DNA of 38,632 bases, from NCBI GenBank assembly GCA_017535945.1, contig JAFXTJ010000124.1, positions 1-38,632 of the forward strand. The letters run 5' to 3'. The position numbers and the translations under genes are program-made. This document shows positions 1-7,863 of the stretch, piece after piece (within the stretch, counting starts at the first letter, position 1; every line of letters begins with the position of its first letter). The notes under the pieces are model-generated. The model was not told the DNA's origin and made no database searches. It was given only the letters and a program-made list of their open reading frames with translations. Source of the stretch: Lachnospiraceae bacterium. GTDB lineage: Bacteria > Bacillota > Clostridia > Lachnospirales > Lachnospiraceae.

Positions 1-339
1 GATCTGCATCTGCATGATCTGATTGTAGGCCTGCATCACGCGGTCACGGATGGCCACGGTGTACTGCAGGGCCGTGCTTGCCTTCTGCAGAGCGATGGAG
101 AGATCGTGCGTGTTGGTCGTCTTGCCGAGCGCCCAGCGGATCTCCTCATTCTCCGCGTCAGACAGGTAGGCATTGGTGGTATTGATATTGTCCACCGCCT
201 TGTCCAGCATATCCTGAAATGTGTAGTCCGGCCCGTCCGTATTAAATACGGACCAGGGCTTGCTGTTGTATGCCTGCTCCGCTTTGCGGATATCCGCCGC
301 GCGCACATTGCGCAGACTGTCGATCGCGATATCAGCCAT
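1..339 (-). CDS. fliE: Flagellar hook-basal body complex protein FliE (3' end at window edge)
   Basis: FliE is the adaptor that joins the MS ring of the flagellar basal body to the rod, and it is exported by the flagellar type III system. The reading frame starts at the ATG at 339 with MADIAIDS and stays open for 113 codons to the first base of the window. The last visible residues are the conserved FliE ending YNQIMQMQI, so probably only the stop codon and at most a few residues are missing. The region with DLSIALQKASTALQYTV and the following IRDRV segment is the typical C-terminal helix of the family. It lies 32 bp downstream of flgC, in the usual order flgB-flgC-fliE. The AGG-containing stretch just before the start (around 345-352) serves as a ribosome binding site. 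Confidence 0.95.
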   Translation of the reverse strand, partial: MADIAIDSLRNVRAADIRKAEQAYNSKPWSVFNTDGPDYTFQDMLDKAVDNINTTNAYLSDAENEEIRWALGKTTNTHDLSIALQKASTALQYTVAIRDRVMQAYNQIMQMQI

Positions 340-371
340 AGGATCCTAAACCTCCGTTATACCGGCCCCGG

Positions 372-821
372 TCAGCCGCCGTTTGCCAGTGACAGGCCCT
401 GGCTTGCCAGCTGCTTGCTGGCGTTGAACGCCGTGGCATTCGCCTCATATCCGCGGCTCGCGTCGATGAGGTTGGTCATCTCCGTCACCGTGTTCACATT
501 GGGATAGGTGACATAGCCGTTCTCGTCGGCATCCGGATGCGAGGGGTCATAGACCATGTGTGCCTGCGTCCAGGTATCCTCCTGCACCGTCGATACGCGG
601 ACGCCCTTGCCCGAATAATGATCCTTCTTGATGTTCAGGATCCGGGAAAAAGGTGTCTCGGAGCTCTTCTCCTGAAAGGTCACGACCTTGCGGACATAAC
701 GGCCGCCGCTCTCGGTGCGCGTCGTATTGGCATTGGCGATGTTCTCCGAGATGATATCCATGCGGAAGCGCTCCGCCGTCATCCCCGAAGAGTTGATATT
801 AAAGGAATCAAAAATGCTCAT
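372..821 (-). CDS. flgC: Flagellar basal-body rod protein FlgC
   Basis: FlgC is one of the proximal rod proteins of the flagellar drive shaft. The 149-residue product has the usual family length. The N-terminal rod/hook signature is seen in FNINSSGMTAERFRMDIIS followed by ENIANANTT. The C-terminal helix motif follows YPNVNTVTEM, with LIDASRGYEANATAFNASK. These two ends form the coiled-coil core shared by rod, hook and hook-associated proteins. It is preceded by flgB (20 bp gap) and followed by fliE. An AAGGAGCATG-type ribosome binding site sits directly before the ATG at 821. The function is secure; nothing in the gene is unusual. Confidence 0.97.
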   Translation of the reverse strand: MSIFDSFNINSSGMTAERFRMDIISENIANANTTRTESGGRYVRKVVTFQEKSSETPFSRILNIKKDHYSGKGVRVSTVQEDTWTQAHMVYDPSHPDADENGYVTYPNVNTVTEMTNLIDASRGYEANATAFNASKQLASQGLSLANGG

Positions 822-841
822 ACGTCATGCTCCTTTCCGCA

Positions 842-1237
842 TCAGGAAGACTTCATGGCAGTCTGGAGATTGTCGAATTCACTCTTGATCCCTGCCATGA
901 TGCCCTGATACTTGAGCTGGTTGGCGGCAAGCTCGACATTTTCCGTGTCGATGTCGACATTATTGCCGTCGAGGCGGTACGAGTAGTTGATGTGATCGTA
1001 GTATACCCGCGGCCTGAGATCGTCCTTGAGGGCGCCGCGAACCTTGGAATCCATGGAGATATACCGCGAGTCACCAAGCGCCTGCTGCAGCTGGGACTCG
1101 AAATCGATGTCCTGCCGCTTGTAGCCCGGCGTGTTGACATTGGCGATATTGTTGCCGATGACCTCATTCCTGGTCCAGGAGGCATCCGCCGTCCGGTCGA
1201 GGATGTTGATATAGTCATAGGCATTGGAATTGATCAT
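842..1237 (-). CDS. flgB: Flagellar basal-body rod protein FlgB
   Basis: FlgB is the most proximal rod subunit of the flagellum. The product is 131 residues and carries the family signature NEVIGNNIANVNTPGYKRQ followed by DIDFESQLQ, and ends in a helix with QLKYQGIMAGIKSEFDNLQ. The frame is open upstream to 1348, but the start chosen is the ATG at 1237 (MINSNAYDY), because a GGAAAGGAGCAGG ribosome binding site precedes it and the upstream residues do not resemble FlgB. It is the first gene of the flgB-flgC-fliE group. A sigma-28-like promoter about 315 bp upstream and a short leader ORF in between suggest regulated expression with the late or middle flagellar class, which is an inference. Confidence 0.96.
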   Translation of the reverse strand: MINSNAYDYINILDRTADASWTRNEVIGNNIANVNTPGYKRQDIDFESQLQQALGDSRYISMDSKVRGALKDDLRPRVYYDHINYSYRLDGNNVDIDTENVELAANQLKYQGIMAGIKSEFDNLQTAMKSS

Positions 1238-1358
1238 ATCATCCTGCTCCTTTCCGGTACCGGTCCGCGCGATGGCTTCACGCAGCCGGCAGGTACTCCG
1301 ATGCGGGGGCATCCGCACCGAAATACAGTTTAAATGGTTTTGGTACAAAATACAAGGG

Positions 1359-1373
1359 TATTTTTGAAAAATA
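1359..1373. promoter_or_regulatory. 15-bp AT-rich palindrome upstream of flgB
   Basis: TATTTTTGAAAAATA is a perfect inverted repeat (7-bp arms around one base) about 120 bp upstream of the flgB start. It has the shape of a CodY box (AATTTTCWGAAAATT), and codY is encoded in the same neighbourhood, but several core positions differ. It could equally be an AT-rich hairpin or an UP-like element. The regulatory reading is a guess. Confidence 0.25.
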
Positions 1374-1382
1374 ATACAATAT

Positions 1383-1436
1383 CTAGTGTTTTGTTGTCGG
1401 TCGGTCAGTTTCCTGCGCCCGGCAACCTCTCCTCAT
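1383..1436 (-). CDS. Possible 17-residue leader peptide upstream of flgB
   Basis: This short frame starts with the ATG at 1436 and reads MRRGCRAQETDRPTTKH before a TAG stop. It is preceded at eight bases by the strong Shine-Dalgarno sequence AAAGGAGG, better than that of many real genes here. It lies between the sigma-28-like promoter (1552-1579) and flgB, so it would be translated from the flgB leader transcript. No known leader peptide was recognised. It may be a genuine small ORF, a decoy ribosome site that modulates flgB expression, or chance. Confidence 0.35.
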   Translation of the reverse strand: MRRGCRAQETDRPTTKH

Positions 1437-1466
1437 AAGCACCGCCTCCTTTCCGGTATGCCGTCT

Positions 1467-1475
1467 CCCCCCCCC
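1467..1475 (-). repeat. Homopolymeric G9 tract (C9 on the + strand)
   Basis: Nine consecutive C residues on the plus strand lie between the sigma-28-like promoter and the short leader ORF in the flgB leader. It is the longest C/G homopolymer I noticed in the window. Such tracts change length by slippage; here it is in untranslated DNA, so any effect would be on the leader RNA. Confidence 0.6.
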
Positions 1476-1551
1476 GCACGGCGGGGACATATCCGGTCGT
1501 CCCGGCAGTTTCATGTCCCGCCGGCCGGATGTTCACAATATTTTATAGTTT

Positions 1552-1579
1552 ATATCGGCTGAATCAGGTCGGGAGTTTA
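1552..1579 (-). promoter_or_regulatory. Sigma-28 (SigD/FliA)-type promoter facing flgB
   Basis: Read on the minus strand, TAAA (1579-1576) is followed after 16 bases by GCCGATAT (1559-1552). This matches the Bacillus SigD consensus TAAA-N15/16-GCCGATAT at every consensus base. It points toward flgB-flgC-fliE, and a transcript would begin near 1545 and carry a leader of about 300 bases. No competing gene lies downstream other than the flagellar genes and the short leader ORF. The sequence match is direct; activity is inferred. Confidence 0.7.
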
Positions 1580-1659
1580 CCCATTTCAGCCATCGGATAC
1601 CCGCACGGGTACCTGCCCGGTTGACTGCCTGCCCCGGTACCTGCCAGGGTATCCGCCCG

Positions 1660-1998
1660 AGTACCCGAAAAGCAGGTAAATCCGCTTTTTCGGGTACCCG
1701 ATCAGACGACAATACCGGAAATGCCTCGAAGAAAGGTACCCGAAAAGCAGGTAAATCCGCTTTTTCGGGTACCCGATCAGATGACAATGCCGGAAATACC
1801 TCGAAGAAAGGTACCCGAAAAGCAGGTAAATCCGCTTTTTCGGGTACCCGATTAGACGACAATACCGGAAATGTCTCGAAGAAAGGTACCCGAAAAGCAA
1901 CATAATCCGCTTTTTCGGGTACCCGAACACATGACAATACCGGAAACGCCTTGAAGCAAAATACCCGAAAAGCAGAAAAATCCGCTTTTTCGGGTACC
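1660..1998. repeat. 75-bp tandem repeat array, about 4.5 copies, each with a long hairpin
   Basis: Copies start at about 1660, 1735, 1810, 1885 and 1960 (the last is partial). Each begins with GGTACCCGAAAAGC and, after a 10-base loop, has GCTTTTTCGGGTACC, giving a stem of 12 or more base pairs. The rest of each unit (CGATCAGAYGACAATRCCGG and following) is a less structured spacer. Copies 1 to 3 are almost identical; copies 4 and 5 differ mainly in the loop and spacer. Read on the minus strand, each hairpin is followed by TTTCTTC, so the array resembles stacked terminators behind the SGNH gene. Because 75 is a multiple of three, several frames stay open across it; I regard these as non-coding. 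More GGTACC-type inverted repeats lie just to the left (1590-1660). Confidence 0.9.
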
Positions 1999-2049
1999 AA
2001 AGTCAGCGACCGGGCTAATGATCCGGCGGTGCAGGCACCGCCCGTGTCA

Positions 2050-3450
2050 TCAATAGAAGATCTTCTTATCCAGCACCGTCCCGGTCAGAGGATCCCAGAC
2101 GAGGACGCCCAAACCGTCGAAGGGTTCGAAGACGAGTTCGCCGTTCAGGAACACGTCGCAGGGATGCTTCGCGTCCGACGACGAGTGCACCTTGAGGATC
2201 TGCGTCTCGTCCAGATCAAGAAAATAATCCTCCCCGGGATCGGAATTGAGATACGCCAGCAGTTTCCCGTCCCGGATCACCGCGACACCCTGCCGCTCGA
2301 AGAAACCGCCCTTCAGTCCCAGGCTCTCCCCGGCGCGCTCCAGATTGAGACTGGAGGAGGCATAGTCGCCGTCAAGCCAGACAAGCGTCACAAGCCCCTC
2401 CTCACCGGAGATCCGCTCAAAATACGGCGTAGGAACATTCATCTCCATGATCTCCTGCCCCAGACAGAGCCGGTCCGCCCATGCCAGGGACTCGTCCCAC
2501 TGATGATAGGCTGCGTCCCCCCGGTGGTCCTCCAGCGCATAATGCGAGGCCAGATATCCGCCCAGCCAGCGGGAGAGCTTCTCCCCGCCGCTTGCATTCA
2601 GATGGTCAAAATCCAGATAATCCGTCTCATAGTCCAGACAGGAGCACTCAAACAGCGCGCGGTCCGTGAGATACGGCACCTCCAGTTCGTCGAGATAGGC
2701 GAAGATCCCGTTATAGATCCGGCGGTCCCACTCATGGATCTCGTACGGCAGGAGCGTAAAGGCCAGCTCAAATTCCCGCTCTTCGGACAGCGTCACCAGA
2801 TCGTCGATCCACTTCCTGTTGCGTTCAGAGAGTTCATCCGCTTCCGTCAGGGCATCCCAGGCTGGATCGTGCGGGATATCCGCTACCGTGAACCGGTAAC
2901 AGTACCCCCGCCCGTAGTCGCTGTAATCGTTCGTGATGAAATCATAAGCGCCCAGCTCGCGGTAGCGGGAATGGATCACGGGCCATTTCAGGATATAATC
3001 TCCCCGGTTCTTTTCGGTGTTGGGATCCTCCATCACCATCCGCACCTGATTGACTCCCGTGCGCATGGGCAGCATGCTCCGGTAGGTGTTGCCGGTGGTA
3101 CCCTCCTCAAAGGAAGCCGCCAGCAGATCCACCATCACCACCTGCGGGGACTGGGTCTTCAGCGCCTCCAGCGTATAATGATAGGCCGCCGGCGCATCCT
3201 GCCCGGAAATGGCCATGTCAAAGGAGGAGAACCCCTGCTCCCGCCAGATCACATCCGGATTGATATCGCCGTAGACGTGGCTGCTCCCCACGAAGAGCAC
3301 ATCGATGGTATTCCTGTCCGTGGCATACAGCTGCTGCACGCTGGAGAGATAATCCCCCATCGTGTCCTTCCAGGACAGCACCCGGTAGATCCCGGCGAAC
3401 GCCAGGATCGTCAGAGCGATCAATATCACGGTTGCAGCAAACTTCTTCAT
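2050..3450 (-). CDS. SGNH/DltD-like hydrolase-fold protein, partner of the adjacent MBOAT acyltransferase
   Basis: The 466-residue protein has one N-terminal membrane segment (about residues 5-24), so most of it lies outside the membrane. Residues 50-65 read DVLFVGSSHVYGDINP, a block I motif of SGNH (GDSL-like) enzymes with Ser57 as the likely nucleophile, and residues 280-283 (DFDH) with LNASGGEKLS give the Asp/His of block V. The final 100 residues contain FDGLGVLVWDPLTG, reminiscent of ILEI-type domains; this part is less certain. The gene begins 8 bp after the MBOAT gene ends, and MBOAT/SGNH pairs (for example AlgI with AlgJ/AlgX, DltB with DltD) acylate extracellular polymers. I infer transfer of an acyl group, probably acetyl, to a cell-surface or secreted glycan. 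The substrate cannot be read from the sequence. Confidence 0.8.
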   Translation of the reverse strand: MKKFAATVILIALTILAFAGIYRVLSWKDTMGDYLSSVQQLYATDRNTIDVLFVGSSHVYGDINPDVIWREQGFSSFDMAISGQDAPAAYHYTLEALKTQSPQVVMVDLLAASFEEGTTGNTYRSMLPMRTGVNQVRMVMEDPNTEKNRGDYILKWPVIHSRYRELGAYDFITNDYSDYGRGYCYRFTVADIPHDPAWDALTEADELSERNRKWIDDLVTLSEEREFELAFTLLPYEIHEWDRRIYNGIFAYLDELEVPYLTDRALFECSCLDYETDYLDFDHLNASGGEKLSRWLGGYLASHYALEDHRGDAAYHQWDESLAWADRLCLGQEIMEMNVPTPYFERISGEEGLVTLVWLDGDYASSSLNLERAGESLGLKGGFFERQGVAVIRDGKLLAYLNSDPGEDYFLDLDETQILKVHSSSDAKHPCDVFLNGELVFEPFDGLGVLVWDPLTGTVLDKKIFY

Positions 3451-3458
3451 GCTCTTCC

Positions 3459-4949
3459 CTAAAATGTAAAGTAAATGAACTGCGATGAATCGAAATCCAC
3501 GCCGTACACTCCGTACACCACGATCATGACCGCGAGCGCCAGAAGCACGCCCCAGCGGAAATACAGATTCTGCCGCAGCAGGAACGCGTACAGCTCCTCT
3601 TTCTTAAGAAGGCGAAGCAGATCCACGGCCACCAGGATCACCAGGGCAGCCAGGAGCACATGCGCCTCAAACCGGTCCAGCCCCAGACTGTAGAGACTGT
3701 CGTCAAACAGTGCCCAGGGATCCGGGCGCGTGAAGATTCGGCCGATATAGAAGAACGCATCCGTTATGCTCTCCGCCCGGAAGAAGATCCAGGCAAAACT
3801 CACCAGCGTAAAGGTGCCCGCGATCTTCAGCAGTCGGAAACTGAACGCTTCCGTTTTGACAGACAGACGTGTGAGTACAGCCCGCACCGGCCTGCCCAGC
3901 AGATCCCCGATCACCTGAAACGCCCCGTGCAGCGCACCCCACAGCACATAGGTCCAGTTGGCACCGTGCCACAGACCGCTCGCCAGAAAAGTCAGCATGA
4001 TGTTCACATACCTGCGAACACGCCCCTTGCGGTTGCCGCCGAGCGGAATGTACACATAATCCCGGAACCACGAGCTCATGGAGATATGCCAGCGGTGCCA
4101 GAAATCCGCGATCCCCTCCGCGAAGTACGGAGTATCGAAGTTATCCATCAGCCGGAACCCCATGACTCTGGCCGCTCCGACGGCGATATTGGAGTAGGCG
4201 CCGAAGTCGCAGTAGATCTGCATGGTAAAGGCCAGCATGCCCGCGATCAGCGCAGTGGACCGGTAGGCCGCCGGCTCCTCGAATACCGTATCCGCCACGA
4301 TGGCGAGCCGGTCCGCCAGCACGATCTTCTGGAAAAAGCCCCAGAGCATCAATGCGAGGCCCGAAGTGATCCTGTCGTAATCACGTACTTTTATATTCTT
4401 AATATCGTGTAATTGCGGAAGGAAATTTTTGCTCCGCTCGATTGGCCCGGCCACGAGCTGCGGAAAGAACGAGACAAACAGCGCATAATTGAGGAGATTC
4501 TTCTCCGCCGGCACTTCGCCTCGGTAGACATCCGCCACATACCCCAGTGCCTGAAAGGTGTAAAACGAGATACCGACAGGGAGCAGGACATTTAACGATG
4601 CCCGTAGCGGCGCCGCACCGGCCAGAGCCAGTGCCCTGCTGATGCTCTCGACGGTAAAATTGAAATACTTGAAAAAGAACAGGATCCCGAGATCGATGAC
4701 AAATGCGGAGATGAGCGCCGCGCGGCGGACACCTTTCCTCTCCTCTCCCGCCCGGTCGATCACAAGACCGGCCGCGTAGGAGACAAGCGTCGCCGCGGCG
4801 ATCAGGATCGCATACTTCGCGTTCCAGCACATATAGAAAAAATAGCTGCAGACAAGCAGCCATAGAGTTCTTAACCGTCGCGGGATAAAGGCGTAGCACA
4901 GCACCGCGACAGGGAAAAAGACCAGGAACTGTGCGGAATTAAAGAGCAT
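3459..4949 (-). CDS. MBOAT family O-acyltransferase (AlgI-like)
   Basis: This 496-residue polytopic membrane protein belongs to the membrane-bound O-acyltransferase family and would move acyl groups across the membrane for O-acylation of a polysaccharide or other surface polymer. It has about ten hydrophobic segments. Typical AlgI-type signatures are FKYFNF (about residue 93), LPVGISFYTFQALGYVADV (123-141), FFPQLVAGPIER (161-172), CDFGAYSNIAVG (247-258), ADFWHRWHISMSSWFRDY (281-298) followed by IPLGGNRKG, and SGLWHGANWTY (324-334), whose histidine 328 is the conserved catalytic residue. It starts 9 bp after codY ends and is followed at 8 bp by the SGNH partner. Cotranscription with topA-codY is likely. 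Its location between codY and the flagellar rod genes is unusual. Confidence 0.95.
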   Translation of the reverse strand: MLFNSAQFLVFFPVAVLCYAFIPRRLRTLWLLVCSYFFYMCWNAKYAILIAAATLVSYAAGLVIDRAGEERKGVRRAALISAFVIDLGILFFFKYFNFTVESISRALALAGAAPLRASLNVLLPVGISFYTFQALGYVADVYRGEVPAEKNLLNYALFVSFFPQLVAGPIERSKNFLPQLHDIKNIKVRDYDRITSGLALMLWGFFQKIVLADRLAIVADTVFEEPAAYRSTALIAGMLAFTMQIYCDFGAYSNIAVGAARVMGFRLMDNFDTPYFAEGIADFWHRWHISMSSWFRDYVYIPLGGNRKGRVRRYVNIMLTFLASGLWHGANWTYVLWGALHGAFQVIGDLLGRPVRAVLTRLSVKTEAFSFRLLKIAGTFTLVSFAWIFFRAESITDAFFYIGRIFTRPDPWALFDDSLYSLGLDRFEAHVLLAALVILVAVDLLRLLKKEELYAFLLRQNLYFRWGVLLALAVMIVVYGVYGVDFDSSQFIYFTF

Positions 4950-4958
4950 GCACCGCCC

Positions 4959-5744
4959 TCACTTCTTCAGCTGCCCCTTGACCCTGGCAACTTCTTTGGA
5001 CGCCACGTCATTGAGCACCTTGATGTAAGTCCCTTTCATACCGGAAGAGCGGGTCTCGATGATCCCCGCACTCTCGAATTTGCGCAGCGCGTTGACGATG
5101 ACGCTCCTCGTGATCCCCACGCGGTCCGCGATCTTGCTCGCGACCAGGATCCCCTCGTCGCCGCCCAGCGCCTCAAACACATCGACGATCGCTTCCATCT
5201 CGGAGAAGGAAAGCGTGCGGATCGCCGCCTCGACATCCTTATGTTTGCGCTCCTCCTCGGCATTCTCCTCGCTCTCGGCGCGCAGCATCTCGAGGCCCAC
5301 CACCGTGGTCGCATACTCGCTCAGGATGATGTCGTCGAGCTCGTAGGCCTCATCGATCTTGTAGATGAAGATCGTCCCCAGCCGGTCGCCTGCAATCTCG
5401 ACCGGCGTGATGATCGCCGTGTAACGCTTCGTGTCGATGTTCACAAAGCCGAGCGTATCCAGATTCACATTTTCCTTGGTGGAAAGAACGGACAGGAAGC
5501 GCTCGTTCAGACGCTTGTCCATAAAGGTGCCGACCTTGTCCGGCAGAAGCTCTCCGATCCGTTCAACCTCGTCGATCTCGCCGATCCCCAGAAGCTTGCC
5601 CTTTCGGGAGATCACAAGGATATTGGAGGACAGCGTACCGGATAGGACGCGGCAGATATCATTGAAGACGACCTTGCCGTCCCCCGTCTCATGCAGGAGA
5701 CGTCCGATCCTTCTGGTCTTGTCCAGGAGTTCTACATTACTCAC
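4959..5744 (-). CDS. codY: GTP-sensing global transcriptional regulator CodY
   Basis: CodY represses nutrient-acquisition and stationary-phase genes when branched-chain amino acids and GTP are plentiful. The 261-residue protein has the expected length. The N-terminal GAF-type ligand domain covers about residues 1-155 (LLDKTRRIGRLLHETGDG near the start; YTAIITPVEIAGDRLGTIF near 128). The C-terminal winged helix-turn-helix is at about 200-245, with ASKIADRVGITRSVIVNAL and then RKFESAGIIETRSSGMKGT. The start is a GTG at 5744, chosen because MSNVELLDK matches the family and an AGGA site lies in the end of topA. It begins 3 bp after topA stops. The adjacency to topA and to flgB resembles the Bacillus topA-codV-clpQY-codY-flgB order with the clp genes missing. 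Confidence 0.97.
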   Translation of the reverse strand: MSNVELLDKTRRIGRLLHETGDGKVVFNDICRVLSGTLSSNILVISRKGKLLGIGEIDEVERIGELLPDKVGTFMDKRLNERFLSVLSTKENVNLDTLGFVNIDTKRYTAIITPVEIAGDRLGTIFIYKIDEAYELDDIILSEYATTVVGLEMLRAESEENAEEERKHKDVEAAIRTLSFSEMEAIVDVFEALGGDEGILVASKIADRVGITRSVIVNALRKFESAGIIETRSSGMKGTYIKVLNDVASKEVARVKGQLKK

Positions 5745-5747
5745 GCA

Positions 5748-7835
5748 TTAATCCTCATCGGAGTCCGAGGGCTTCTCGGTCACATAGCCGCACTCGGTGT
5801 TCGTGCAGGTGAGTTTATTGCCGCGCACCACCATCAGGGAACCGCAGGCGGGACAGGGCGTTGCGGCCGGCTTTGCCCAGCTCATGAAATCACAGTTCTG
5901 ATAGTCGATGCAGCCGTAGAACACACGGCCTTTGCGGGTCTTCTTGCGCACGATGTCCTTGCCGCACTTGGGGCAGGAGACACCGATCTTCTCAAAATAC
6001 GGTTTGGTATTGCGGCACTCCGGGAAGCCGGGACACGCCAGAAACTTGCCGTGCGGGCCGTACTTGATCACCATGTTGCGGCCGCAGTTCTCGCAGACCT
6101 CCTCGCTGACCTCGTCGGCGATCTTTACCTCCGCAAGCTCCTTCTCCGCCTTGTTCACAGCCTCATCGAGATCCGGATAGAAATTCTCGACGATGGTCTT
6201 CCATCGGACGCTCCCGTCCTCGACACCGTCCAGCAGTTTCTCCATATTGGCGGTGAAATTGACATCCACGATGGAAGGGAACGCTTCCTTCATCATCCGG
6301 TTCACGGCCTCGCCCAGCTCCGTCACATAGAGGTTCCTGCCCTCCTTGGTGATATAATGGCGGCCCTGGATCGTCGAGATCGTGGGCGCATAAGTGCTGG
6401 GACGGCCGATCCCGAGCGCCTCAAGATCATGCACGAGAGATGCCTCGGTATAATGTGCGGGCCCGGTCGTGAAGTGCTGCTTGTCCTCAAAACCCTCAAA
6501 GGTGAGCACGGCCCCCTTCTCCAGGCTCTTGGAAAGCGTGCCCTTCTCGATCACATCGTCCTCGTCGGTATAGACATTGAGGAAGCCGTCAAAGACCGTC
6601 CGCGATGCGGACAGCGTAAAGGTGCTCTCACCGGCGGAGATCTTCACGGAAGTCGTCTCATAGCGGGCATCCGCCATGCGGCTCGCCATGAAACGGCGCC
6701 AGATCAGCTGATAAAGACGGAACTGATCCCTGGAAAGCTCGTCCTTGACCATGACGGGCGTCAAAGTCACATCCGCCGGACGGATCGCCTCATGCGCATC
6801 CTGGATCTTGCCGCCGCTCTTTGCCGCGTCAGCCCCGCCGGAGAGATAGGTGTCCCCGAAATTCTCTTTGATATAGGAAGCGGCCGATGCTTTGGCCTCA
6901 TCCGACACACGGGTGGAATCCGTACGTAGATAGGTGATCAGACCCACGGTCCCGCGGCCCTTGATGTCCACGCCCTCATACAGCTGCTGGGCGATGCGCA
7001 TCGTCTTCTGCGTGCCGAAATTGAGTGACTTTGAAGCCTCCTGCTGGAGCGTGGAGGTGGTAAAGGGCAGCGGCGCCTTCTTCGTGCGCTCTCCCTTCTT
7101 CACCTCATCCACCACAAACTTCTTCCCTTTCAGGGAAGCCATGAGCGCCTGTGTCTCGGCCGCGCTCTTCAATTCCCTCTTCTCGCCCTTTTCGCCGTAG
7201 TAATGCGCGACGACCGGCTTCTTCTCGCCGGGCGGGGTGAGAGACGCATCCAGCGTCCAGTATTCCTCGGGGATAAAGGCCGCGATCTCCTCCTCGCGGT
7301 CACAGATGATCCTGAGCGCCACGGACTGCACACGCCCTGCGGAAAGGCCGCGCTTGATCTTGGCCCACAGAAGCGGCGAGATCCTATAGCCCACGAGACG
7401 GTCCAGCACGCGCCTGGCCTGCTGAGCATCGACCAGGTGCATGTCGATCTCCCTGGCCTCCTTGAAGCTCTCTTTTACCGCTTTCTTCGTGATCTCGTTA
7501 AAGGTGATCCGGGATACATCCTTGCCGGAATCATCCAGTTTGAGCGCCTTGGTCAGATGCCAGCTGATCGCCTCTCCCTCGCGGTCCGGGTCAGTCGCGA
7601 GATAGATGTGATCCGCCTTCTTCACGCGCTTCCTCAGATCCGCGAGAAGATCTCCTTTTCCTCTTATTGTAATGTACTTGGGCTCATAATCATGCTCGAC
7701 GTCCACGCCCATCTGGGAGCGCGGCAGATCCCGCACATGTCCCTGGCTGGCCGCCACATCATAGTTGGAGCCCAGAAATTTCTTGATCGCCTTGACCTTG
7801 GTCGGCGACTCCACGATCAACAGATTTTTCGCCAT
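5748..7835 (-). CDS. topA: DNA topoisomerase I (type IA)
   Basis: TopA relaxes negatively supercoiled DNA by cutting one strand through a 5'-phosphotyrosine link. The 695-residue product begins MAKNLLIVESPTKVKAIKKF, the start of the TOPRIM domain, and shows TDPDREGEAISWH for metal binding. The catalytic tyrosine is Tyr302 within GLITYLRTDSTRVS. Three C-terminal zinc-ribbon modules follow, with cysteine pairs in CENCGRN, CPKCGKD and CPACGSL. The frame is open a further 19 codons upstream, but the ATG at 7835 matches the family start; an AAAGGACGG site lies 12 bases before it. A good sigma-A promoter is present upstream (7864-7892), so this is probably the first gene of a topA-codY-MBOAT-SGNH transcript. 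Confidence 0.98.
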   Translation of the reverse strand: MAKNLLIVESPTKVKAIKKFLGSNYDVAASQGHVRDLPRSQMGVDVEHDYEPKYITIRGKGDLLADLRKRVKKADHIYLATDPDREGEAISWHLTKALKLDDSGKDVSRITFNEITKKAVKESFKEAREIDMHLVDAQQARRVLDRLVGYRISPLLWAKIKRGLSAGRVQSVALRIICDREEEIAAFIPEEYWTLDASLTPPGEKKPVVAHYYGEKGEKRELKSAAETQALMASLKGKKFVVDEVKKGERTKKAPLPFTTSTLQQEASKSLNFGTQKTMRIAQQLYEGVDIKGRGTVGLITYLRTDSTRVSDEAKASAASYIKENFGDTYLSGGADAAKSGGKIQDAHEAIRPADVTLTPVMVKDELSRDQFRLYQLIWRRFMASRMADARYETTSVKISAGESTFTLSASRTVFDGFLNVYTDEDDVIEKGTLSKSLEKGAVLTFEGFEDKQHFTTGPAHYTEASLVHDLEALGIGRPSTYAPTISTIQGRHYITKEGRNLYVTELGEAVNRMMKEAFPSIVDVNFTANMEKLLDGVEDGSVRWKTIVENFYPDLDEAVNKAEKELAEVKIADEVSEEVCENCGRNMVIKYGPHGKFLACPGFPECRNTKPYFEKIGVSCPKCGKDIVRKKTRKGRVFYGCIDYQNCDFMSWAKPAATPCPACGSLMVVRGNKLTCTNTECGYVTEKPSDSDED

Positions 7836-7863
7836 ATGCCGTAACCGTCCTTTCAAATATGGG

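Noticed and set aside
842-1348. Longer FlgB starting at 1348
   Set aside because: The extra 37 residues do not resemble FlgB, and an ideal ribosome site precedes the ATG at 1237.
1660-1998. CRISPR array
   Set aside because: Units are full 75-bp tandem copies without unique spacers, and no cas genes are in the window.
1533-2000. A 155-codon frame across the tandem repeats that would encode 25-residue repeats (VPEKADLPAFRV...)
   Set aside because: The repeat length is a multiple of three, so several frames on both strands stay open. No ribosome site or signal peptide is present, and the hairpin structure explains conservation better.
1951-3462. 503-codon plus-strand frame
   Set aside because: It lies wholly antisense to the SGNH gene, lacks a ribosome site and recognisable domains, and is a shadow of high-GC codon use.
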